Origin: Chloroflexota bacterium
GTDB taxonomy: Bacteria; Chloroflexota; Anaerolineae; Anaerolineales; Villigracilaceae
Direction: 5' to 3'
NCBI GenBank assembly: GCA_023459215.1
Contig: JAEWVF010000049.1
Span: 1-19,810, forward strand
Length of the DNA stretch: 19,810 nt
The notes under the pieces were generated by a model, which saw only the letters and a list, made by a program, of their open reading frames with translations, did not search any database and was not told where the DNA came from. The translations under genes were made by a program, and so were the position numbers. Shown piece after piece: positions 13,810 through 19,810 of the stretch (its first letter is position 1; each line of letters begins with the position of its first letter).

Positions 13810-14370
13810 CTATTTCTCAACCCGGAATCTGAAATGTGTCCTGCCGCCAGGCAGGCTGACTACTTTTAGCCTCTCCAGTTGGATCGGGGCAATACCCAAA
13901 TCTTCAAACAACCGCAGGCCGCCACCCAGCAGAACCGGCATGAGATCAATGTGGAGTTCATCCGCGACTCTGGCTTCTAGGCATTGCCTGATTGTGCTTG
14001 CACCGCCAATCACCGTCACATCTTTATCACCTGCTGCGGCTTTGGCCTGCTCAATGGCGCGTTCAATGCCATCCGTTACAAAAGTGAAGGATAGCTTGTC
14101 CGTTTCTTTGGGATGCCTGGCTGGAATTTCGTGTGTCAACACAAAGATTGGCACTTGAAACTCATAATTCCCCGCATACCAATCAGGGTCATCGGCCATG
14201 GCAAAAGCCTTGCGGCCCATAACCACCGCGCCCGTCTGTTCGATAGTTTCTTTTAGCAGGTCTGATTTCTGGAAAGCTTCAAAATCAGGGTACAAAAGCG
14301 CGACGCTCCCCTGGTCATCACTGACAAACCCGTCTACCGACATGCTCATCCCAACAATTACTTTTGCCAT
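13810..14370 (-). CDS. RibD_C/dihydrofolate-reductase-like protein, copy 2
   Basis: This 186-aa protein has the RibD C-terminal (DHFR-like) fold. Its motifs are MSMSVDGFV at the N-terminus, VVMGRKAF (49-56), VIGGAST (120-126) and ELHIDLMPVLLGGG (138-151). These are the NADPH-binding and core strands of the stand-alone RibD_C group (YyaP/YwjB-like). The reaction is unknown for most members; they lack the RibD deaminase domain and are not true folate reductases by sequence. AAGGAA about 6 nt before ATG 14370 supports this start over a longer frame that would run into the upstream gene. The gap from copy 1 is 25 nt. Confidence 0.85.
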   Translation of the reverse strand: MAKVIVGMSMSVDGFVSDDQGSVALLYPDFEAFQKSDLLKETIEQTGAVVMGRKAFAMADDPDWYAGNYEFQVPIFVLTHEIPARHPKETDKLSFTFVTDGIERAIEQAKAAAGDKDVTVIGGASTIRQCLEARVADELHIDLMPVLLGGGLRLFEDLGIAPIQLERLKVVSLPGGRTHFRFRVEK

Positions 14371-14395
14371 GTAGTTTCCTTCAGTTCGCTGACGG

Positions 14396-14983
14396 CTAAC
14401 TTGCAATGGTTTTGTTGGAAACAGGGACATAATTCAGCACCACAATCCCGCTGGTAAAAGCGATGGCCTTGACCAGGATCAGGCTTAACTGCTGGCCAAG
14501 CGTTGTAAAAATCGACAAGCCGTTACCGATGGCCGCTGGATTGATGAACAGGTGATACTCATCGATCAGGTTATGCCTGACCAGGTCCGCTACGAAAGTT
14601 GCGCCGCCATAAGCCATGATGTCTTTGCCCGGCTGTTGTTTCAGGCGATTGATCTCATCGACCAGATCGCCCTTGGCGAGTACCGTATTGGCCCATTCGG
14701 ATTTCTGTAAAGTCTTGCTGAAAACTATCTTGGGCGTTTCACTGAACTTGATTCCCGCGCCGTGTTCCGGGTGGTTTGGGTCAGCGGCCACGCTGGCCCA
14801 GTGTGGGATAAAGCCCTGGGCCAGATTTCGCCCCAGCACAATGCAATCAACCGGCTCGGTCAGCGCAGTAACGTATTGCTTGAGTTCCTCATCCCATTCT
14901 CCGGCCAGGAAGCCCATCTCGCCGTTTGGCCCGCAGATATAGCCATCGACGCTCATCTGCACCTGAAGTTTTAGTTTTCTCAT
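14396..14983 (-). CDS. RibD_C/dihydrofolate-reductase-like protein, copy 1
   Basis: This 195-aa protein of the same family as its downstream neighbour has VQMSVDGYICGPNGEM, CIVLGRN (47-53), MAYGGATF (123-130) and DEYHLFINPAAIGNG (141-155). The two copies are clearly diverged, so this is either an old duplication or two separate acquisitions. It is likely a cytoplasmic NADPH-dependent reductase of unknown substrate. The ATG overlaps the stop of the YdeI-type gene (ATGA), and GAAGGT lies upstream within that gene. Confidence 0.85.
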   Translation of the reverse strand: MRKLKLQVQMSVDGYICGPNGEMGFLAGEWDEELKQYVTALTEPVDCIVLGRNLAQGFIPHWASVAADPNHPEHGAGIKFSETPKIVFSKTLQKSEWANTVLAKGDLVDEINRLKQQPGKDIMAYGGATFVADLVRHNLIDEYHLFINPAAIGNGLSIFTTLGQQLSLILVKAIAFTSGIVVLNYVPVSNKTIAS

Positions 14984-15438
14984 GATACCTTCTCTCGAAC
15001 TGTGGCCAGCTTCTCAACGATAGCCGCGATGCGCCGGGCGCGGGTTTCAGCGGCTTTGGCGCTCTCCACCTGCCGGACATATTCCTTCTGCATCGATGGC
15101 GCGCTGGCATCGAAAGCGGCCCACGCGCCGGGTTTGGTTTCCAGCGCAGCGGCCAAATCCTCGGGCAGGTCAACTATGCGCGGCGCCAGATCGAGTTCCA
15201 GCGTGACCTCCACCTGATCCCCGCCCTTGACACCCGCCGCTTCGCGATTGGCCTTGCTGAGCGGGATCATAAACATCCCGTCCATCACTGCCACGGTGCT
15301 GCGGTAACTATAGCCAGCCAGGGAGACAACCACCGGCGGCCGTTTCGAACTGCCCAACGCAACAACCACCTCGGCAGGAACGACCAGACCGGTGTTGTTG
15401 CCATCAACCCAAACGAGGGTGGTGTAGGTCGCTTTCAT
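14980..15438 (-). CDS. YdeI/OmpD-associated (DUF1905 + OmdA) family protein
   Basis: This is a 152-aa protein. The N-terminal half (residues 1-80) is a DUF1905-type small beta-barrel with VPAEVVVALGSSKRPPVVVSL and DMFMIPLSK-like strands, ending in GDQVEVTLELD. The C-terminal half is helical with DLPEDLAAALE, AWAAFDA and a Tyr-Val linker EYVRQVESAKAAETRARRI. This matches the bacteriocin-protection YdeI/OmdA helix, including the conserved R-R near its end. The molecular function is unknown. The start overlaps the alpha-CTD-like gene's stop and its own stop overlaps the reductase gene, both by ATGA. Confidence 0.85.
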   Translation of the reverse strand: MKATYTTLVWVDGNNTGLVVPAEVVVALGSSKRPPVVVSLAGYSYRSTVAVMDGMFMIPLSKANREAAGVKGGDQVEVTLELDLAPRIVDLPEDLAAALETKPGAWAAFDASAPSMQKEYVRQVESAKAAETRARRIAAIVEKLATVREKVS

Positions 15439-15644
15439 TCTTTAGTCTCTTTCTTAAAGGACAAACCCCGGGCGGTCAACGCTTCGCGGAGCGCTTTTAG
15501 CGCATTGGGGCCGATCCCATGTAACTGGCGGATTTCAGACTCCCCGTAGCCGGTCAACTGCTCAAGGTGCGTAATCCCGGCCCCGGCCAGGGCGCGCAAG
15601 GCCGGCTGGCCCAATTTTGGAAGATCGTTTTCACTTTTTAGCAT
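15435..15644 (-). CDS. Stand-alone alpha-CTD/helix-hairpin-helix-like mini-protein
   Basis: This 69-aa protein consists of little more than one SAM-like/HhH domain. LPKLGQPALRALAGAGI, then THLEQLTGYGESEIRQL, then the hairpin HGIGPNALKALREAL closely follow the pattern of the RNA polymerase alpha-subunit C-terminal domain. The tail is basic and acidic (KKETKE). It could bind DNA or RNA non-specifically; a regulatory role for the operon is possible but not shown. AGGAGG ends 5 nt before ATG 15644. That SD is formed by the last codons (Ala-Gly-Gly) of the MoaD-like gene, whose stop lies 1 nt upstream. The stop overlaps the next gene by ATGA. Confidence 0.8.
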   Translation of the reverse strand: MLKSENDLPKLGQPALRALAGAGITHLEQLTGYGESEIRQLHGIGPNALKALREALTARGLSFKKETKE

Positions 15645-15645
15645 C

Positions 15646-15938
15646 TTATCCTCCTGCCATCGCTCCCACAATCCGAAAGAGTTCCTTTCCGCTGGCAACT
15701 GTCTCCGGCAGTGGCGTATCCGGTGCTTCGAGCGACAAATCCTCGCCGCAGGCAAAAAAACGGATGAAAGCGCGCCGCTCTTTGGTCACATGGTCGCGGA
15801 TCGTGCCGCGCAGCATCGGGTACCGGGCTTCCAGCGCATCCAGCAGCGACCGTTGGGTCACCGGGCCAGCCACGTCAAGTCGGAATTCCCGCTCGACATG
15901 GGCCAGTTGGCGCAAGTGGTAAGGCAACTCGACGCGAA

Positions 15939-15942
<4 letters not shown>
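15646..15942 (-). CDS. MoaD/ThiS-like beta-grasp protein ending in Gly-Gly
   Basis: This is a 98-aa ubiquitin-like protein. LLDALEARYPMLRG, FIRFFACGEDLS, TPLPETVASGKELFRIVGAMAGG give the typical beta-grasp order, with the C-terminal AGG that E1-like enzymes adenylate and thiocarboxylate in MoaD and ThiS. No MoaE, MoeB/ThiF, ThiG or JAB-protease gene is in the window, so the pathway is unknown. It is joined to the BNR propeller gene by ATGA. I recall similar propeller/MoaD-like pairs in other bacteria, but this is from memory. ATG 15942 is chosen because 20 upstream in-frame codons lie inside the propeller gene and do not match the family. No clear SD is seen, consistent with coupling. Confidence 0.85.
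15650..15655 (-). promoter_or_regulatory. Shine-Dalgarno built from Gly-Gly codons of the MoaD-like gene
   Basis: AGGAGG (15655 to 15650) spans the last base of the Ala codon, one full Gly codon and most of the second, just before the TAA at 15648-15646. It sits 5 nt before the ATG at 15644. Confidence 0.8.
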
Positions 15943-17050
<1,108 letters not shown>

Positions 17051-17054
<4 letters not shown>

Positions 17055-17536
17055 TGGAACAGCCCTCCTTCGTAAGCATCTTGCAGCGCAGCGATATCGA
17101 GCTTGCGCATCTTAAGCATGGCCTGGGTGGCCCGCTGCGCCCCGGCGGGATCGGGGCCGCCGATCAAAGCCCCCAAAGCAAGCGGGATAATCTGCCAAGA
17201 AACGCCAAACCTGTCTTTTAACCATCCGCACTGGCTCTCCTCGCCGCCATCTGCGGTCAGTTTTTCCCACAGGTAGTCCACCTCGACCTGGTCAGCACAA
17301 TTCACAACCAGCGAGATGGCCTCATTAAATTTAAAATGTGGACCTCCGTTCAAGGCGGTAAACTCTCTGCCTTCTAGCTCAAAGTTAACGGTCAAAACAG
17401 TGCCAGGCTGGCCGGGACCAGTTTCTCCATAACGACTTTCGCTCAAAATTTTTGAATTCTTAAAAATGGATGTATAAAACCTGGCGGCTTCTTCCGCCTG
17501 ACTGTCGAACCAAAGGCAAACGCCAATTTTTTGCAT
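17051..17536 (-). CDS. PhnB-like VOC (glyoxalase/3-demethylubiquinone methyltransferase-like) protein
   Basis: This 161-aa protein of the vicinal oxygen chelate superfamily (PF06983 type) has CLWFDSQAEEAARFYTSIF at the start, FTALNGGPHFKFNEAISLVV in the middle, and WLKDRFGVSWQIIP followed by MLKMRKLDIAALQDAYEG at the end. These are the standard elements of PhnB-like proteins. The enzymatic role is unassigned in most bacteria; they are not real methyltransferases. ATG 17536 is chosen for GAGGAG about 5 nt upstream. It is the first gene of the small-protein operon, with a promoter about 65-95 nt upstream. Confidence 0.85.
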
Positions 17537-17601
17537 AGTCTCCTCAGCTTTCAAAATTAAAGAAAAACAAGCCGGCCCAAACGATTATCTGCTGCTCAAT
17601 A

Positions 17602-17630
17602 ATACTAGAACATTTATTCTGAAAAGTCAA
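17602..17630 (-). promoter_or_regulatory. Promoter of the small-protein operon
   Basis: On the - strand, TTGACT (17630-17625), a 17-nt spacer and TAGTAT (17607-17602) form a sigma-70-type promoter. The leader to the ATG at 17536 would be about 55-60 nt. A short inverted repeat AGAA-N6-TTCT (17607-17620) lies in the spacer and could be an operator. Confidence 0.55.
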
Positions 17631-17657
17631 TAGGGTAATTTTGGTCTGATTACGCAA

Positions 17658-17703
17658 ATTAAAAACTTTCGCCGCCAAATCCTGCCACCGGCGGCGAAAG
17701 TTT
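17658..17703 (-). terminator. Rho-independent terminator of the 176-aa gene
   Basis: A perfect 14-bp stem (17703-17690 with 17076-free arm 17676-17663) closes a 13-nt loop. In the - direction it is followed by TTTTT and an AT-rich run. It lies 58 nt after the stop at 17761 and insulates the small-protein operon promoter from read-through. Confidence 0.8.
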
Positions 17704-17760
17704 CAAGAACAGGCGCTAAATAAAAGGCAACAGCGCACTTTTTACAGGTTAAAGCCTCGC

Positions 17761-18291
17761 CTATGAGGCTTGCTGGCCAAGTCCATAAGTGATACGGGCC
17801 GCACTGATGAGCGCCATCGGCACACTCAAGCGCATCTGTGGCAGCAGCGGATTGGTAACAACCAGCTCGTAAAACGAAAGCCAGGACAAACGATTCCCCT
17901 CCATGGTGGTTGGCAAATCGGTCATCGCCGAAACACGCAACTTCCCCTGAAACAGGAATGAGCCCCCAACCACCAGACTCATCGGCTGCATTATCCGGTT
18001 CTTCTCATCCGGCTCATAATCAAGCGGATCCTTGGCCGGCGGAGTGATGTGAAAAGCCAGGCATTCAACAGTGGGAAAATAAATCTCCTCGAAGTTTGTC
18101 GCCCGCGGGGTTCCGGAGGCCAAACTTATCACGCTTGCCTTCAGGACATGCATATAAGTTGGAGCACCCTGCGTGCGAAGCCAGCCGCTGACTAACGCGC
18201 TTGCCTTGGTAACCACTTCGCCGCGAATCAACTTGTCGCTGCTATAAATCATCACCGGGGTGGATTTTTCGTCGGCCTGCAATGTATACAT
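17761..18291 (-). CDS. Conserved-looking protein of unknown function (176 aa)
   Basis: I do not recognise this protein. It is 176 aa, soluble, with no signal peptide and no cysteine motif. The N-terminal part contains IYSSDKLIRGEVVTKAS, then SGWLRTQGAPTYMHVLKASVI. A beta-rich middle includes PTVECLAFHITPP, and the end has NPLLPQMRLSVPMALISAARITYGL. The WLRT...Y.H.....V pattern followed by beta strands gives a faint impression of a small barrel (PilZ- or OB-like), but this is only a guess. AGGAGG 6 nt before the ATG and a TATAAT at 18321-18316 support an independently expressed gene. It is divergent from recJ and monocistronic, ended by the 14-bp terminator. It may be a Chloroflexota-restricted family. 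Confidence 0.7.
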   Translation of the reverse strand: MYTLQADEKSTPVMIYSSDKLIRGEVVTKASALVSGWLRTQGAPTYMHVLKASVISLASGTPRATNFEEIYFPTVECLAFHITPPAKDPLDYEPDEKNRIMQPMSLVVGGSFLFQGKLRVSAMTDLPTTMEGNRLSWLSFYELVVTNPLLPQMRLSVPMALISAARITYGLGQQAS

Positions 18292-18315
18292 GAAAACCTC
18301 CTGAACGTTTCATCA

Positions 18316-18321
18316 ATTATA
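18316..18321 (-). promoter_or_regulatory. -10 box of the 176-aa gene
   Basis: TATAAT (18321 to 18316) on the - strand is a perfect match, 24 nt before the ATG at 18291. No good -35 box is seen at 16-18 nt spacing, and that position lies inside the recJ promoter. Confidence 0.55.
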
Positions 18322-18330
18322 CAATAGCCC

Positions 18331-18359
18331 TTGCTCCTGCCTACATCCACGTTTATACT
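18331..18359 (+). promoter_or_regulatory. Leaderless promoter of recJ
   Basis: TTGCTC (18331-18336), a 17-nt spacer and TATACT (18354-18359) form a good sigma-70-type promoter. The -10 box ends 7 nt before the ATG at 18367, so transcription should start at the initiation codon. No SD is present. Confidence 0.6.
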
Positions 18360-18366
18360 CGCGGGC

Positions 18367-19810
18367 ATGAATCACAGCAAACGTTGGATTATTCCCCCAC
18401 AACTAACGCCACAAGCAGACGCCGAACTCGCCGCACACCCCCCTGTGCTGCGCCAGATTTTGTTCAACCGCGGAATAGGCAGCCGGGATGCCGCCAATTC
18501 TTTTCTAAGGGCCGACTTAACCTTTGATAACGATCCTTTTACCATGAAAGATATGGACAAGGCTGTTGCGCGCATCCAGCAGGCGCTGGCGAACGGCGAA
18601 CAAATCGCCATCTACGGCGATTACGATGTCGATGGCGTTACTGCCACCGCGTTATTGGTTCAAGGCCTGCGCGCACTGGGCGGTAGGGTGCGCGAATATA
18701 TCCCCAATCGTTTCGAAGAAGGATATGGATTGAACAACGAGGCCCTCGACGTACTCCTGGCCGAGGGCGTCAGCCTGGTCATCAGCGTTGACTGCGGGAT
18801 TCGTTCCCCACTCGAAGCTGAACACGCCAAAGAGATCGGCCTCGACCTGATCATTACCGACCACCATGAACCTTCAGGCGATATCCCCAAAGCCCTGGCC
18901 ATAATCAACCCCAAGCAGCCCGGCGACGAATACCCCGAAAAATACCTGGCCGGGGTTGGCATCGCCTATAAAATTATCGTCGCTCTTTGCAAAACCACCC
19001 AACGAGCCAACCTTGAGCCAACCAGCTTGCTTGACCTGGTCGCTCTCGGCACCGTGGCCGACCTCGCGCCCCTGACCGGTGAAAACCGCTATCTGGTGCG
19101 TGGCGGATTGCGCCAGATGCGCCAGTCAGCCCGCCAGGGGTTACTCTCTCTGGCTGCGGTCTCCGATATTTCATTGCAAAAAGTTACCGCCATTAATATC
19201 GGGTTTGCCTTGGGCCCGCGCCTTAACGCCTCCGGGCGGCTGGATACCGCGATCGACTCTTACCGACTGCTGACGACAACCGATTTGTTCGAAGCAGGGC
19301 AATTGGCCCAACAGCTTAACGTGCAAAACGGGCAACGCCAGCAAATGACACGAAAAATTCAGGCCGAGGCCGAGACCCTGGCCCTGACCGAAGACCCCGA
19401 TCCGTTAATCCTGTTTGCCGTACAGGAAGATTTCAATGCCGGGGTAGTAGGCCTGGCCGCAGCCCGCCTGACCGAATCCTATTACCGCCCGGCCATTGTC
19501 GGGCACAGCGATCCTGAAAAAGGGGAAACACGCTGCTCATGCCGCTCCATCCCTGAGTTTCATATTACCCAGGCCCTCGATCAGTGTACCCACCTGCTTG
19601 TCCGGCACGGCGGGCATGCTGCCGCAGCTGGGTTCACTGTGCGCAACGAAAACTTGCCGGCGCTCAAAACAAGGTTGAAAGAAATTGCCGCGCAAGAATT
19701 GGAGGGTAAAGACCTGCGCCACAGCCTCCTGGCTGACGCGGAAGCTCCGCTCTCGGATATGAACGCCGATCTGTTGCGCTACTTGGATTATCTCGAACCA
19801 ACCGGATACG
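18367..19810 (+). CDS. recJ: Single-stranded-DNA-specific exonuclease RecJ (3' end outside window)
   Basis: 481 codons are open to the window edge. RecJ is a 5'-3' exonuclease on single-stranded DNA, used in recombination (RecF pathway), mismatch and base excision repair. The DHH metal-binding motifs are clear: DYDVDG (85-90), VDCG (141-144), TDHH (164-167), and the DHHA1 motif GGHAAAGF (416-423). The frame stops at LEPTGY, just where the family has EP(F/T)GxGNP. The DHH and DHHA1 domains are therefore complete and only the OB-fold/C-terminal part is missing. The gene has no SD and its ATG lies 7 nt after a -10 box. The truncation is due to the window, not a mutation. Confidence 0.95.
   Translation, partial: MNHSKRWIIPPQLTPQADAELAAHPPVLRQILFNRGIGSRDAANSFLRADLTFDNDPFTMKDMDKAVARIQQALANGEQIAIYGDYDVDGVTATALLVQGLRALGGRVREYIPNRFEEGYGLNNEALDVLLAEGVSLVISVDCGIRSPLEAEHAKEIGLDLIITDHHEPSGDIPKALAIINPKQPGDEYPEKYLAGVGIAYKIIVALCKTTQRANLEPTSLLDLVALGTVADLAPLTGENRYLVRGGLRQMRQSARQGLLSLAAVSDISLQKVTAINIGFALGPRLNASGRLDTAIDSYRLLTTTDLFEAGQLAQQLNVQNGQRQQMTRKIQAEAETLALTEDPDPLILFAVQEDFNAGVVGLAAARLTESYYRPAIVGHSDPEKGETRCSCRSIPEFHITQALDQCTHLLVRHGGHAAAAGFTVRNENLPALKTRLKEIAAQELEGKDLRHSLLADAEAPLSDMNADLLRYLDYLEPTGY

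Larger units (their letters stand above)
17537..17760. other. AT-rich intergenic region between operon promoter and the 176-aa gene
   Basis: No gene is supported in these 224 bases. They contain the leader and promoter of the operon (17537-17630) and the terminator of the 176-aa gene (17661-17703). A further small hairpin (arms 17752-17758 and 17765-17771) overlaps that gene's stop codon. Confidence 0.6.

Noticed and set aside
14396..14983. True dihydrofolate reductase (FolA)
   Set aside because: The sequence has RibD_C-type motifs and lacks the FolA active-site pattern; the same holds for its neighbour at 13810-14370.
17752..17771. AAGCCTC/GAGGCTT hairpin over the stop of the 176-aa gene as its terminator
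   Set aside because: It has a short stem and no T-tract, and a far better terminator lies about 60 nt downstream.

Overview
The window looks like chromosomal DNA from a free-living bacterium, most likely Chloroflexota, class Anaerolineae. This is inferred from a moderately GC-rich composition, a membrane-anchored protein with a Gln-Ala-Thr stalk of a kind common in that class, several genes without a Shine-Dalgarno (SD) sequence placed directly behind a -10 box, and the overall gene mix. No rRNA, tRNA, CRISPR array, phage gene or transposase is visible. Coding density is very high and no gene-free stretch exceeds 300 bases.

Left part, + strand (1-7963). A PilZ c-di-GMP receptor with its own terminator is followed by a tandem pair of PlsC-type acyltransferases (8-nt overlap). 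Next come an ArsP_1/DUF318-type permease and its DUF1980/TIGR03943 partner (ATGA overlap), then a 202-bp intergenic region with palindromes. After it lie a membrane-anchored beta-sandwich protein and a second translationally coupled set: SAM methyltransferase, MFS transporter and HemW heme chaperone. HemW carries an in-frame 42-bp minisatellite between its radical SAM and C-terminal domains.

Middle, - strand (17536 down to 7960). About 9.6 kb is codirectional with very short gaps. The upstream half (17536-12298) is a compact operon of small proteins behind one recognisable promoter (17602-17630): PhnB-like VOC protein, six-Asp-box (BNR) propeller, MoaD/ThiS-like beta-grasp protein ending in Gly-Gly, 69-aa alpha-CTD/HhH-like protein, YdeI/DUF1905-type protein, two RibD_C/DHFR-like reductases, DUF1801, DUF4287, DUF2277 and a second DUF1801. 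Five of the joins are 4-nt ATGA overlaps or a 1-nt gap. The downstream half is housekeeping: a zinc-ribbon membrane protein, Tgt (tRNA queuosine) with its own consensus promoter, UppP (cell-wall lipid carrier recycling), an M20 peptidase and a histidine phosphatase. The phosphatase converges on hemW, and their stop codons interlock in a TTAA.

Right end. A monocistronic 176-aa protein of unknown function (- strand) has its own -10 box, SD and terminator. It is divergent from recJ (+ strand), whose 3' end lies outside the window and which appears to be transcribed as a leaderless mRNA.

The best candidate for something undescribed is the small-protein operon, especially the propeller/MoaD-like/alpha-CTD-like core, where the SD of one gene is made from the Gly-Gly codons of the previous one. 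The HemW minisatellite and the repeated leaderless promoter architecture are the next most interesting points.
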